Part shown: in pieces, positions 1 to 8,953 of the stretch
Layout of the letters: each line of letters opens with the position of its first letter
Position numbering within the stretch: position 1 is the first letter of the stretch
NCBI GenBank assembly: GCA_017618015.1
Contig: JAFZVC010000026.1
Coordinates: 186,001 to 250,000, forward strand
Reading direction: 5' to 3'
From: Spirochaetaceae bacterium
Lineage (GTDB): Bacteria > Spirochaetota > Spirochaetia > Treponematales > Treponemataceae
DNA length: 64,000 nt
Translations under genes and position numbers: made by a program
The notes under the pieces: model-generated
Databases searched by the model: none
Told to the model about the DNA's origin: nothing
The model's input: the letters and a program-made list of their open reading frames with translations, nothing else

Positions 1-267
1 TTTTTTTCCAAGGAGTCTGATGCCAGAACCAGCGTCAAGGATAAACTCCGTTCCATTGGAGTTTACCATCTCTACACATGCAGTATTCCCTCCTACGGTT
101 GAAGTAAGTGATTCTGGAAGTTTTTGGATGAATCGCTCCCTGGAATCCGCATCTACTAAGTCGGAAGGTGATATTCGCTGAACTATAGCGGATATCTTTG
201 ATATAAGCTGATCATAGTTTAACGGAGTCGGCAAAGAACCTCTTACACCCCAGAATTGAATAAACAT
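1..267 (-). CDS. MBL-fold metallohydrolase, N-terminal part (cut by window edge)
   Basis: Open reading frame running off the left edge; only the first 89 codons are in the window. It begins with ATG at 267 behind a TAGGAG ribosome binding site. The start MFIQFWGVRGSLPTP and the later GGNTACVE and ILDAGSGIRLLG are typical of the first strands of metallo-beta-lactamase-fold hydrolases of the 'FWGVRGS' group. The HxHxDH metal motif should follow and lies outside the window, so activity cannot be judged. Substrate unknown. Confidence 0.8.
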   Translation of the reverse strand, partial: MFIQFWGVRGSLPTPLNYDQLISKISAIVQRISPSDLVDADSRERFIQKLPESLTSTVGGNTACVEMVNSNGTEFILDAGSGIRLLGKK

Positions 268-330
268 TTTTTAACTCCTATAAAACCGCCGTTTTTCCAA
301 AAAATGAAATCTACAATCTATTATACACCA

Positions 331-789
331 TTATTTAAAAAAATCATTCTTTCTTAGAGGGATATTTTTTTCATAGAGAAAGTTTGACTCTTCAATCTCT
401 TCTCTTGTGTGAATTGGTCCTTTGTTTATACCGGGACATTCATGAGATTCGTTGTTCCATGCTTCTTCGGATTTTATGATAAATGACCAAAATGGATAAG
501 TAGAACATTGTACGGGGCGTGCTTTATATACAAGGCATCCGTTTGGTTTTTGCTGGAAAATGCAGTCGTAGTTTTCTTTCTCATTAAGGCAAAGTACTTC
601 ACTTCCGTCGTAGAACGGAACAAAACGACAGTATTTTTCGACGAAATCTTTTGGAGAAAGATTTGTAAGTTCTGTAAGCCTGTCTAAATCTTCTTGTGAA
701 AGATAGACGAATCCTGGTTCGTCACAGCAACAGTGAGAACATTGCTGACATTCAAAATGAAGGCCATCATCGTAGAATTTCTTGGTCAT
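331..789 (-). CDS. YkgJ-family cysteine-cluster protein
   Basis: A 152-residue protein with an early cysteine/histidine cluster (CQQCSHCCC, residues 15-23) and later cysteines in the CIF, GCLVY and QCSTYPFW segments. This is the pattern of the YkgJ/UPF0153 family, thought to bind zinc or an iron-sulphur cluster; biochemical role unknown. The 10 cysteines in a small soluble protein support metal binding. The start at 789 has GGGGAAA about eight bases upstream. It is separated from the upstream tRNA genes by a terminator and is probably monocistronic. Confidence 0.8.
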   Translation of the reverse strand: MTKKFYDDGLHFECQQCSHCCCDEPGFVYLSQEDLDRLTELTNLSPKDFVEKYCRFVPFYDGSEVLCLNEKENYDCIFQQKPNGCLVYKARPVQCSTYPFWSFIIKSEEAWNNESHECPGINKGPIHTREEIEESNFLYEKNIPLRKNDFFK

Positions 790-810
790 ACAGTTTTCCC
801 CATAAACGAA

Positions 811-838
811 AAAAAAAGGTGCTGAAAAATCAGCACCT
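811..838 (-). terminator. Rho-independent terminator of the tRNA pair
   Basis: Read leftward: GGTGCTGA, a five-T loop, TCAGCACC, then a run of eight T (arms 830-837 and 818-825). It lies just downstream of the tRNA-Tyr gene and upstream of the YkgJ-family gene. Confidence 0.9.
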
Positions 839-844
839 TAGAAA

Positions 845-926
845 TGGGCAGAGAAGGATTCGAACCTTCGAAGGCGGAACCAACAGATTTACAGTCTGCC
901 CCCTTTGACCACTCGGGAACCTGCCC
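845..926 (-). tRNA. tRNA-Tyr (GTA)
   Basis: Leftward cloverleaf. Acceptor strands GGGCAGG and TCTGCCC pair (one G-U), discriminator A, T-arm GGTTCGAATCC, anticodon loop CTGTAAA giving anticodon GTA. A long variable arm makes it class II, as expected for bacterial tRNA-Tyr. The 3' CCA is not encoded. Confidence 0.95.
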
Positions 927-941
927 ATTATTCATTACTAA

Positions 942-1015
942 AGCCAACTTAGGGATTCGAACCCTAGACCCCGAGATTACAAATCACGTGCTCTGGCCAG
1001 CTGAGCTAAGTTGGC
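942..1015 (-). tRNA. tRNA-Thr (TGT)
   Basis: Leftward cloverleaf with acceptor GCCAACT paired to AGTTGGC, D-arm GCTCAGCTGGCCAGAGC, anticodon loop TTTGTAA giving TGT, and T-arm GGGTTCGAATCCC. The anticodon stem (CGTGA/TCTCG) has one T-T mismatch in its middle. CCA is not encoded. It is 15 bases upstream of tRNA-Tyr and probably co-transcribed with it. Confidence 0.93.
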
Positions 1016-1031
1016 GTAACGAACGAATAGA

Positions 1032-1060
1032 ACTATATACTCTTATTCTGATTTGGTCAA
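1032..1060 (-). promoter_or_regulatory. Promoter of the tRNA-Thr/tRNA-Tyr pair
   Basis: Leftward TTGACC (1055-1060), 17-base spacer, TATAGT (1032-1037), with the tRNA-Thr 5' end 17 bases beyond. A near-consensus sigma-70-type promoter. Confidence 0.75.
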
Positions 1061-1086
1061 GAGACTTTTTTTGATTTTCATTCATT

Positions 1087-2685
1087 TTATTCGATAGTCG
1101 GTTCTACAAGACTGTCATAAAGAGGTATATATTCATTTTGGACGACGTGTTTCCATGAATATATAGCGTGTACATATTGCGCTGTATAAACAATCATTTT
1201 GTCAAATGCAGAGCTGTCTTCATGCTTTTTTTGCGCAAGCGTTACGAGCCGTGCAGAAAGTGTCTCTGCAGTATTCGGACTGAAGAGGAAGCCTGTTTCG
1301 CCGTCTTTTATCTTTTTTAGTCCGCCTGTTCCGTGAGCTACAGGTATTGTTCCGTATATAGAAGCTATAAAATCTTCAAGGCCGCACGGCTCGAAAAAAC
1401 TTGGAAGAACGATAAAATCAGAGGCTGCTACACAAAGCCGCGCGAGTGTTTTTTCGTATCCGCGCAAAAAAAGAACTTTTCCAGGGAATTGCTCAGTAAG
1501 TGTTATCTGCCTGTTCTCAAGTTCCGGATCGCCCTGCCCTGTAATTATGAACCTTGCATACGGACACTTCTCCAAAGTTTTTGGAATTGCATCAGCCCAT
1601 ATATCAATTCCCTTTTGATGAACTACTCGTCCATGATATGAAAAATAAACGCAGTCTGGTTTCGCGTCTATAAAACCAAATTGATCAATGCCCGAAGTGA
1701 TTGAGCGGATGCTTTTCTTTATCCCAAAATTTTGGGCACCTTTCGAATAATATTCCATAAAAAGGTCGCGCGACTTATATTTTCCGACAAAAATATTTTT
1801 CTCAGGCGAGAACGGAAATGGCAGCGTAGAAACAGCCGTATTTTCCGGATTATATTTTTCGTAATCTATACCGTTTGTGATTCCTTTTATATGTATTTTT
1901 TTACTTGCAAAAAGCTTGGAAAGACCGTCCGTATTCGTATCTTCTGGGTCCATAAGCTCGTCTGCGTACCAAGGAGAAACAGTCGTAAGGCAAGAATAGA
2001 ACCCCGCGAGTAAATAAGGCTCCACAAAGTTTTCTCGCATACCTTTCTCAAGAACTTTTTCAGGAAGCCCGGTGTAAGTTATGGCTTCTTTTAGTGAAGA
2101 AAACTCGTGATGGTAAGCTGGACCGGCGTTGTGAATTGTCACTATAAAACGTGAGTTTCCTGCAATCTCTTCATATTGAGGAAGTTCTGCGGCAAAAACC
2201 GGGATAAGAGCCGTCGTTGCATCATGGCAATGGATAATGTCAGGAAAATCAGAAAAATGGACAGCGTAATCAAGAACTGCCTTTTGAAAAAGAGCCTCTA
2301 ACAGTGGGGCGTCAATATGGCCCTGCCCGCGTATATGTGAAGGAGTTATTCTTTCCTCCAGTTCTGTATACGTGTAGATATTCATTTTTTCAATAAAATG
2401 GGAAGAAATGATGAATATCACTTTTATTTTGTCACAGAAAGCTCGTCCGAAAGATACTTTGTATTCTGTACCGGCTACATCGATATATGAAGTGAAATCA
2501 GAAACTATGTCGAAATCTCTAATATGCGAAAGATTTGTGCATCCATAAAGCGGGATAAACAAAGTCACATCGTTGTCATCTTCAACAAGTTGCTCAGAAA
2601 GCGAGCATACAACATTTTTAACACCACCGGCTTCTGCAATTCCTGCATATTCACGGCTAATTTGCCATATATTTAACTTACGCAA
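1087..2685 (-). CDS. Glycogen/starch synthase-like glycosyltransferase (GT5)
   Basis: A 532-residue GT5-family protein. The N-terminal half opens with IWQISREYAGIAEAGGVKNV, the position where ADP-glucose-binding KTGGL normally stands; here it reads EAGGV. The C-terminal Rossmann half keeps FHGRVVHQKGID-like, LRGYEK, PSFFEPCGLEDF (the E-x7-E region) and GTGGLKKIKDGETGF. It is a second glycogen-synthase-like protein alongside the canonical GlgA at 30092-31567, and about 40 residues longer. The altered KTGGL suggests changed donor preference or a different role, possibly priming. The gene stands alone, upstream of the tRNA promoter. Confidence 0.8.
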   Translation of the reverse strand: MRKLNIWQISREYAGIAEAGGVKNVVCSLSEQLVEDDNDVTLFIPLYGCTNLSHIRDFDIVSDFTSYIDVAGTEYKVSFGRAFCDKIKVIFIISSHFIEKMNIYTYTELEERITPSHIRGQGHIDAPLLEALFQKAVLDYAVHFSDFPDIIHCHDATTALIPVFAAELPQYEEIAGNSRFIVTIHNAGPAYHHEFSSLKEAITYTGLPEKVLEKGMRENFVEPYLLAGFYSCLTTVSPWYADELMDPEDTNTDGLSKLFASKKIHIKGITNGIDYEKYNPENTAVSTLPFPFSPEKNIFVGKYKSRDLFMEYYSKGAQNFGIKKSIRSITSGIDQFGFIDAKPDCVYFSYHGRVVHQKGIDIWADAIPKTLEKCPYARFIITGQGDPELENRQITLTEQFPGKVLFLRGYEKTLARLCVAASDFIVLPSFFEPCGLEDFIASIYGTIPVAHGTGGLKKIKDGETGFLFSPNTAETLSARLVTLAQKKHEDSSAFDKMIVYTAQYVHAIYSWKHVVQNEYIPLYDSLVEPTIE

Positions 2686-2777
2686 TTTTTTAGTCCTGTT
2701 TTTATGCTTTGTTTTACTACAAAAATGATAAATCGGTTATTGTTGTTATGTCAAATGAAAAACGAAAGAGATGAAAA

Positions 2778-3092
2778 TTACACCGGGAACTGCAAGAACT
2801 GGATTGAAGCCGAGCTCATAAGGAAAACGGCTGAAATTGCTCCAGTCAAAAGATAAAAGAAAAAATATAAGAAGAGTTTTACTTTTCGTGTTTTTATAAC
2901 TGCATAAAACATAAGGAAAAAAGAATAGATTATAAAGATGATGCAACCTATTGCGATGCATTCTATGCATATTGAGATTAATCCAAGCGTGCTGTCCTGA
3001 TATCCTTTTATATTCCCTATAAAAAAGAATATGCCTAGGAATATCATCATAAGAGTGAGAAAAAGAATGATACGGTTTGACATTCCGAACAT
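2778..3092 (-). CDS. Small four-helix membrane protein, unknown
   Basis: About 104 residues, almost entirely hydrophobic, with four predicted transmembrane segments separated by short charged loops such as NIKGYQDS and KTRKVK. The start MFGMSN at 3092 is chosen because TTGGAG lies six bases upstream; longer starts without a ribosome binding site exist. It follows the DUF4340 gene by 37 bases and may be the last member of the ABC operon. No family recognised. Confidence 0.6.
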   Translation of the reverse strand: MFGMSNRIILFLTLMMIFLGIFFFIGNIKGYQDSTLGLISICIECIAIGCIIFIIYSFFLMFYAVIKTRKVKLFLYFFFYLLTGAISAVFLMSSASIQFLQFPV

Positions 3093-3129
3093 CAAAAACT
3101 CCAAGCACAAAAACTTGTGGACAATTATA

Positions 3130-4083
3130 TCACATTAAACCCGATGGTAAAAGATTTCTATATGTCCAGCCGCTTATTTCAATGAAATACTCTGGATAGG
3201 ATTCGTCATCATTTGTACGGTTGCTTACGAAATAAGATGATGTGTCAGTATCATCAGCGTGTGAGAACACCCGCACAGAAACGCTTTTGCCGTCTTGTTT
3301 TTCGGCTGTAATCGTCGCAACTAATAAAAGGTCCCTTTCAGATGCAATACCAGAACCCCTAAGCGAAAGCAATGTGTGCATATAAGAAGTAAATGATTCC
3401 GAGCCGTCGTTATAAAGCTTTTTTGTTTGGGTATTGTCTCCATATAGGTTTATGGAAACGCTCAGAAAGCCTTTTTCGCTTTCGTGTGCAGTGTTCTCGC
3501 CAACGACGGATAGGTCTGCCCAAAAGTTTGCGTTGTCAGTCAAATATGTAGATATATTGTCTTCTACCCTATAAACAGTTGGTTTCCTGTCGTTTCGAAC
3601 ATATACGCCAGAATAATCGGAAGTGCTTCTTCCGAAAAATAAGCTAGAACGAAGTATATCATTGCCGCCGGAGCTTTCATAGAACGATACGTTTATTGCC
3701 TGCTCATCTGTAAGATCAAACTGATTCCAGCTTGTAAAATCATCAGAAAGCTGGATGAAATTACGTGTAGCACAGAATACTTCAAGCATTTTTGTTATCG
3801 TATCTGAATCAGCTGCAAAAGTAATTCCACCGGCGTCGCACATCCATTCATTATCAATTGATATGCTCTTCTTTTTATTAAATGAAAATTTATATCCATC
3901 AGGAAAAGTTATCTTTATCTGATTTATACCGGATTTATACTTTTCATTTAACAACGCACTCTGAACATATTCTCCGGAAAAATTTGTTTTCAAACGGATG
4001 TTTCCGATTATCAATAACACTGATAATATTAGACAATATAAAAAGATAATTAATTCAATCCGCTTGAGTGAAGCTTTTTTCAT
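3130..4083 (-). CDS. DUF4340 domain protein of a Gld-type ABC operon
   Basis: 317 residues: one N-terminal membrane anchor (about residues 9-27) followed by an extracytoplasmic region. Segments such as WMCDAGGITFAADSDTI and the repeated beta-rich blocks match the DUF4340 pattern, a family that commonly follows GldG-like ABC genes. Its ATG overlaps the stop of the upstream gene in ATGA, so translation is probably coupled. Likely a periplasmic or accessory component of the exporter; molecular role unknown. Confidence 0.75.
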   Translation of the reverse strand: MKKASLKRIELIIFLYCLILSVLLIIGNIRLKTNFSGEYVQSALLNEKYKSGINQIKITFPDGYKFSFNKKKSISIDNEWMCDAGGITFAADSDTITKMLEVFCATRNFIQLSDDFTSWNQFDLTDEQAINVSFYESSGGNDILRSSLFFGRSTSDYSGVYVRNDRKPTVYRVEDNISTYLTDNANFWADLSVVGENTAHESEKGFLSVSINLYGDNTQTKKLYNDGSESFTSYMHTLLSLRGSGIASERDLLLVATITAEKQDGKSVSVRVFSHADDTDTSSYFVSNRTNDDESYPEYFIEISGWTYRNLLPSGLM

Positions 4084-6332
4084 TGCTTACTCCTACTTCT
4101 GCGGACACGTAAAAAGTATACAAAAGCATACATCATCAGAATTAATGCTGGTATAACTATGAAGCATATGACTTTTACTGTGTTTGTTTTTGACGCAAAT
4201 TCATCTTGTGAAGATATTTTGTATGGAGATGTGGTTGTATTTCCCTTGCTTTTTACGGCTATCAGGCTGTCATCATTGTTAAGCCATAATACGGATGACA
4301 AAAGGAAATCAAGATTCTGATAAAGGCTGTTTGAGTTTTCCATCGCAATTGATGGAAAATATTGGTCGCCGGCCACTATTATCCTGACTTTTGGGCTTTT
4401 CTTGTTATCATAACATCCTGTAATATTTCCTTCCAATGAAGCGGAAAGGACATATTTCCCTTTTGATTTTTTGTCTGGTTCAAGATACTGCACGAGGAAT
4501 GGATCGGTAATATATTCCCCGTCATTATCATCAGGATATGTGAGCCATGCTCCGTTTGAAGTTTGTATGAGCGAAGTTATCTTCAAGTCTGACTTTTGAA
4601 TGAAATACAAAGGACTGGCCCAGTACATCACGGTTGGCTGCAGGATAAGCTCTTCTGTAAAAGATTCTCCCGTATATGATGTATTCAACCAGTACGGATA
4701 ATCTATATATCTAGCCTCTCCTCCTGTAGAGCTGTACATCCTGATTCTGTAACATGAGGTTTCATCTACACATATTCCGCTATCGATGCCGACTCCCCAA
4801 AAATCAAGCATTTCAATTATCGAATCTGTTCCCGTATGTTCTGATGTCCAAGAGTTTGTTATATCCGTGACGTTCGGAGAAACTGCAAAAAAGGTGTTTC
4901 CTCCCCTCATCGTCCAGTTTTCTATAGCTACTGCGTCAGATGATTCAGCTTTTGAAGAGCCTATAACAAGAAGTACTGTTTTATCAGTCGTTTTGTAATC
5001 GTACAAATCAGCTGCATTTACTTCTGTACAAATAAAACCCGATGATTGAAGCCAAGTCTTCACATAGGGATAGATTGTCTCTGAATCAAGACCATTTCCC
5101 ATATATAAAAGCACAGTATTTGTCGTTCCTGATGTTATGGCTCGAATTCGTATAAGCAAGTCATATTCCAGCGAGGCTGTTGAAAGCAAAAATGGAATTG
5201 TAGCTGCATTTGATCCGTATTCAAGCAGAACGGAAGAGTAAACGTTGACGTATGATGTTTTGTTTTCTTCTGTCGTCTGAAGCTGTTGGCTCATAATGCC
5301 AAGTTCTTCAAGTCTTCCAGTCGAATCAAGGTCGGCAGGGTTCACTATTAGAACGGAAATATTCTTATTTTCCGTAGAGAGCGTGTTAAGGTAGTCTTTT
5401 ACGTCGCGTACCTGCGGATAAAGAGATTCAAGTTCCGGTGAAAGGTAGTATGTTATTGAAAGCGGTGCTTCTGCTGATTGTACTATTTGTTTCCCGGTAT
5501 CCGAAAGCGAAAACTGCTTGTCTTCTGTTATGTCTATGCGTATATAAAACAATGAGGTAACAGCTATTGTAAGTATGCCGGCGCATAAAACAAGCATCGC
5601 ATACAACGGACGGCTCTTTTTTTTTGTCGATTCTTTTTTGATGACAGCAAGCCACAAAAACATTACGAATAGCGTGGTGAAAAACAGGATATCTTTTGTG
5701 TCTATAATTCCTTTGCAGGCAGCATCGGTGTGCCATGCGACGGAAACAGCGGTAAGCAAAGACGAAAAAAACGAAGGAAGTCTTACATATTGTGGGAGCA
5801 AATGGCAGACAGACGCAAGGAAGATGATAAGTGCAGAAATGAAAAAAGATGCTGTCTTATTCAAAAGGTATTGCCCAGTAAAGCAACAGAAGCTACAGAT
5901 TGAAGCTCCATAAAGAATTATGCACAGGTATCCCGAGATAACTTGAGGAATCTTTATATCACCAAAGGTGTTCAAAATTATAACGGATGGCAGTGTGAAT
6001 ATAAGGAAAACGCAATAAATCAAAAATGAGGATATTATTTTTGACGTAACGGAACAAAAAGATGATATTGGCATGAATCCGTAGGTGTCGTTTTTTCCGT
6101 CGTTTATGGCTATTACGATCGCGGGTATTACAAGCGATGATATATACGGTATTATGCTGAAAAGATGGCGTACATCAACTGAAGACGTGTCAATTGTGAA
6201 AAAACCGCCAAGCTGGAAAAAAGCAAAGTTTACGGAAAAAACGAAGACAGCCCCTGCGATATATGTCACAGGTTGTATTAACAGCTTGAAAAGATAACTT
6301 TTTATAACAGCACACAAAATACTTTTTTTCAT
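4080..6332 (-). CDS. GldF-GldG-type ABC permease fused to Gldg-domain protein
   Basis: 750 residues. Roughly the first 265 form an ABC-2-type permease with about six membrane segments. A further membrane segment (LYAMLVLCAGILTIAVTSLF) leads to IDITEDKQFSLSDTGKQIV, the hallmark beginning of GldG/ABC-type uncharacterised (PF09822-like) periplasmic domains. A last membrane helix lies near the C-terminus (VIPALILMMYAFVYFL). In gliding Bacteroidetes GldF and GldG are separate proteins; here they are one chain. The ATPase gene lies four bases upstream and DUF4340 overlaps downstream. Substrate unknown. Confidence 0.82.
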   Translation of the reverse strand: MKKSILCAVIKSYLFKLLIQPVTYIAGAVFVFSVNFAFFQLGGFFTIDTSSVDVRHLFSIIPYISSLVIPAIVIAINDGKNDTYGFMPISSFCSVTSKIISSFLIYCVFLIFTLPSVIILNTFGDIKIPQVISGYLCIILYGASICSFCCFTGQYLLNKTASFFISALIIFLASVCHLLPQYVRLPSFFSSLLTAVSVAWHTDAACKGIIDTKDILFFTTLFVMFLWLAVIKKESTKKKSRPLYAMLVLCAGILTIAVTSLFYIRIDITEDKQFSLSDTGKQIVQSAEAPLSITYYLSPELESLYPQVRDVKDYLNTLSTENKNISVLIVNPADLDSTGRLEELGIMSQQLQTTEENKTSYVNVYSSVLLEYGSNAATIPFLLSTASLEYDLLIRIRAITSGTTNTVLLYMGNGLDSETIYPYVKTWLQSSGFICTEVNAADLYDYKTTDKTVLLVIGSSKAESSDAVAIENWTMRGGNTFFAVSPNVTDITNSWTSEHTGTDSIIEMLDFWGVGIDSGICVDETSCYRIRMYSSTGGEARYIDYPYWLNTSYTGESFTEELILQPTVMYWASPLYFIQKSDLKITSLIQTSNGAWLTYPDDNDGEYITDPFLVQYLEPDKKSKGKYVLSASLEGNITGCYDNKKSPKVRIIVAGDQYFPSIAMENSNSLYQNLDFLLSSVLWLNNDDSLIAVKSKGNTTTSPYKISSQDEFASKTNTVKVICFIVIPALILMMYAFVYFLRVRRSRSKQ

Positions 6333-6335
6333 TTG

Positions 6336-7082
6336 CTACATTTCCACAGTTGCTGCAGTAAGCTTTATAAATGCATCTTCAAGATTGTCCGTTCCGGCTT
6401 TTCTGCAAAGTTCTTCCGAACTTCCTTCCGCTATTTTATTGCCTTCATGAAGAAAAACAATTTTATCGCACAGAGTTTCAGCTTCTTGCATAAAATGTGT
6501 TGAAAGAAGAACGGTCTTGGTTTTCCCCGCTTCGCGGATTATACTACGCATCTCTGAGATTTGGAGAGGATCAAGTCCGGACACAGGCTCGTCCAAAATC
6601 AGAATGGAAGGCTCGTGGATAAAAGCTTGTGCGAACGATAGGCGTTGCCTATAACCTTTGGAAAGTGCTGATATCTTTTTGTCCAGAACAGATTCCAACG
6701 AAAAAAGCTTTATCATTTTTGATATTTGATTTTTTTTCGATTCTTTATCACATAGAATAGCCGAACCAGCTTTTTCTCGTAAATATGCGCATTCTTTCAA
6801 GTATTCTAAAACGTAATAGTTTTCAGGGAACACAGCATTTTCGCTTACATAACCGATATTAAGCTGTGCATTAGCCGGATTATCTTCTACGGAAACACCA
6901 TCAACAATGACAGCTCCTTCCGTCGGATAATGAATGCCACATATGGCTTTAAGAATTGTCGTTTTACCGGCTCCGTTCGCACCGATAAGTCCTGTAATCA
7001 TACAATCAGGACAAATAAAGCTTATATCGCTTACCGCAGTTTTTTTCCCATATTGCTTTGTGAACGATTTAAGCTCAATCAT
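6336..7082 (-). CDS. ABC transporter ATP-binding protein (GldA-like)
   Basis: 248 residues with every ABC landmark: Walker A GANGAGKTT (about 35-43), Q-loop region GYVSENAVFPE, signature LSKGYRQR, Walker B ILILDEPVSGLDP and H-loop STHF. It energises the permease encoded immediately downstream and belongs to the ABC-2/GldA type. It starts eight bases after the RNase Z stop, so it may be read from the rnz promoter. Confidence 0.93.
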   Translation of the reverse strand: MIELKSFTKQYGKKTAVSDISFICPDCMITGLIGANGAGKTTILKAICGIHYPTEGAVIVDGVSVEDNPANAQLNIGYVSENAVFPENYYVLEYLKECAYLREKAGSAILCDKESKKNQISKMIKLFSLESVLDKKISALSKGYRQRLSFAQAFIHEPSILILDEPVSGLDPLQISEMRSIIREAGKTKTVLLSTHFMQEAETLCDKIVFLHEGNKIAEGSSEELCRKAGTDNLEDAFIKLTAATVEM

Positions 7083-7090
7083 AAGTGCTG

Positions 7091-8017
7091 TTAATCCAAA
7101 TAAGGGATGTCGAAAGACATTCTGTCACGGGAAAGGACAGTTTCAGGGAAGATTTCTTTTGCTTCTGAGAGTATGCCATTCAGTTCATAATCAGAATAAC
7201 GCGGGCTGTAATGAATCAATGCCATCTTTCCAACGTTTGCATCTTTTGCGATTCTTGCCGCCTGCCTTGCTGTCATGTGCTTTTTTTCTGCTGCCTGATC
7301 AGCATACTCTTCGGTGAACATGCCTTCGCAGAATAAAAGATCAGAGCCTCTAACCTCATCCGCAATCGAAGGCAAATACATAGTGTCTGTTACGTAGCTT
7401 ACTTTTCTTCCTGAGCGGTTCTTGCCCATAACTTCTTCTGGACGAACGAGTTTTCCATCATCAGTCATTACCGATTCGCCATGTTGAAGCTTTGACCACA
7501 GTGGTCCGCACGGAACACCAAGTTCCTTTGCTTTTTCGGGGTTGAATTCCCCTGGGCGTTCCAGTTCTTCAAGCGTATAGCCTACACAAGTTTTTGTATG
7601 CTTAAGCGGGAATGCCCTTACATAAAAATCTTCACCTGAATAGACAACGCCGGGTTCTGTAATTTCTTTTACAACGATAGGATAATTGATATACATATCA
7701 AGCACTTTGCGGCTTGTTTCAATGTATTCAGCTATTTTGGGCGGACCGATTATGTAAAGCGGTTCCGTTCTATCGACCTGAGATGAAAGCATTAAAATAC
7801 CTGGAAGTCCTGTAACATGGTCAGCATGTGTGTGGCTTACAAAAATGGCATTGATTTTTTTCCATTTCAAATTAAGGCGACGAAGAGAAACTTGCGTACC
7901 TTCTCCACCATCAAAAAGGAAAAGGTCACCTTCACGCCGCAGAAGAACGGATGTAAGATGTCTATATGGTAGAGGCATCATGCCGCCACACCCTAAAACA
8001 AAAGCTTCAAGATTCAT
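7091..8017 (-). CDS. rnz: Ribonuclease Z
   Basis: 308 residues, the normal size for short-form RNase Z, a zinc endonuclease that trims tRNA 3' ends. The zinc motif SHTHADH lies at about residues 61-67, preceded by LFDGGEGTQ; later GYTLEE, VTDTMYLP and IHYSPRY carry the remaining ligands. The neighbouring tRNAs lack encoded CCA, which fits a need for RNase Z. The ATG is only eight bases after an extended -10 box and has no ribosome binding site, so the mRNA is probably leaderless. Confidence 0.93.
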   Translation of the reverse strand: MNLEAFVLGCGGMMPLPYRHLTSVLLRREGDLFLFDGGEGTQVSLRRLNLKWKKINAIFVSHTHADHVTGLPGILMLSSQVDRTEPLYIIGPPKIAEYIETSRKVLDMYINYPIVVKEITEPGVVYSGEDFYVRAFPLKHTKTCVGYTLEELERPGEFNPEKAKELGVPCGPLWSKLQHGESVMTDDGKLVRPEEVMGKNRSGRKVSYVTDTMYLPSIADEVRGSDLLFCEGMFTEEYADQAAEKKHMTARQAARIAKDANVGKMALIHYSPRYSDYELNGILSEAKEIFPETVLSRDRMSFDIPYLD

Positions 8018-8025
8018 ATCACGAT

Positions 8026-8034
8026 ACTATATCA
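8026..8034 (-). promoter_or_regulatory. Extended -10 promoter of rnz
   Basis: Leftward TGATATAGT: TG extension plus TATAGT (8026-8031), eight bases before the rnz ATG. A weak TTCCTA sits 17 bases upstream. It implies a leaderless or near-leaderless transcript. Confidence 0.5.
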
Positions 8035-8078
8035 TTATTAACATTATTTAGGAATACCCACCCCCAAAAATGCGATTC

Positions 8079-8107
8079 TTGACAACCCGTGTTATTATTT
8101 GTAGTAT
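8079..8107 (+). promoter_or_regulatory. Consensus promoter of the isochorismatase-fold gene
   Basis: TTGACA (8079-8084), 17-base spacer, TAGTAT (8102-8107). The ATG at 8114 is six bases beyond the -10 box, so transcription should start at or next to the start codon. Confidence 0.75.
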
Positions 8108-8113
8108 CTTATT

Positions 8114-8905
8114 ATGATTAATTCCCTTCTACTTATAGATCCACAGAATGATTTTTCTTCCCCCGAAGGAACTCTTTATGTTCCGGGTGCGAATGAAGAT
8201 TGTATGCGTCTTGCAGCCTTTGTAGAAAATAATACGGATAAAATAAACACAATTCATATTACTTTGGATGCTCATCCGAATTATCATATCGCTCACCCGT
8301 ATTTCTGGGTTGACAACACAGGGAAAAATCCTGCGCCATATACAATAATCACTTATCAAGATTATCTTGATAAAAAGTTCATGCCGGTCGATTCCTCATT
8401 AAAGCGGAAAGTAGAAGATTATCTTCTTTCGTTGGAAAACAGAGGAAAATACAACCTTACTATATGGCCACCACACTGTCTTACAGCGACATGGGGATTC
8501 TGCGTTGAGAAGAATATTTGGAATGCGGTTCACAGCTGGGAACTTAAAAATGTAGGAAAGAACGTTGATTTTATAAAGAAAACGGCTAACCCTCTTACTG
8601 AACATTACAGTGCTATTCAGGCTGAAGTTCCGGATCCGTCTGATCCTTCTACGCGTACGAATTTCGTGCTCATAGACAAACTTAAGGAAGCAGATAAGAT
8701 TATCGTTGCAGGTGAAGCCCTTTCTCACTGTGTAGCGAATACGCTGCGGGATCTTGTTGTTTATCTTCCTGCTTATAAAATAACAGTTCTTACTGACTGT
8801 ACTTCATGTGTTTCTGGTTTCGAGGATGTTGGAACAAACTTCATCAACGAATTCCGTTCAAAAGGAATGCAATTCTGTAGTTCAGAAGATTTCAAATGGG
8901 ATTAA
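8114..8905 (+). CDS. Isochorismatase-fold cysteine hydrolase (nicotinamidase-like)
   Basis: 263 residues. LLLIDPQNDF at the N-terminus supplies the catalytic Asp, the LTIWPPHC region the central lysine/metal area, and VAGEALSHCVANTLRD the nucleophilic Cys, the layout of the nicotinamidase/isochorismatase superfamily. It is longer than typical PncA (about 210), with an insertion in the middle, so the substrate may be nicotinamide or another amide. The promoter predicts a leaderless mRNA and the gene ends at a clear terminator, so it is monocistronic. Confidence 0.8.
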   Translation: MINSLLLIDPQNDFSSPEGTLYVPGANEDCMRLAAFVENNTDKINTIHITLDAHPNYHIAHPYFWVDNTGKNPAPYTIITYQDYLDKKFMPVDSSLKRKVEDYLLSLENRGKYNLTIWPPHCLTATWGFCVEKNIWNAVHSWELKNVGKNVDFIKKTANPLTEHYSAIQAEVPDPSDPSTRTNFVLIDKLKEADKIIVAGEALSHCVANTLRDLVVYLPAYKITVLTDCTSCVSGFEDVGTNFINEFRSKGMQFCSSEDFKWD

Positions 8906-8926
8906 ATCCTGATTTGTTTTACAATG

Positions 8927-8952
8927 AGGCGCGGTTTTCGCGCCTTTTTTTG
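8927..8952 (+). terminator. Rho-independent terminator
   Basis: AGGCGCG (8927-8933), loop GTTTT, CGCGCCT (8939-8945), then a T-rich run to 8952. It ends the isochorismatase-fold gene and touches the 3' end of the convergent FemAB gene. Confidence 0.9.
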
Positions 8953-8953
8953 T

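Noticed and set aside
844-1074. Short rightward frame across the tRNA pair
   Set aside because: The DNA is fully explained by two leftward tRNA genes.
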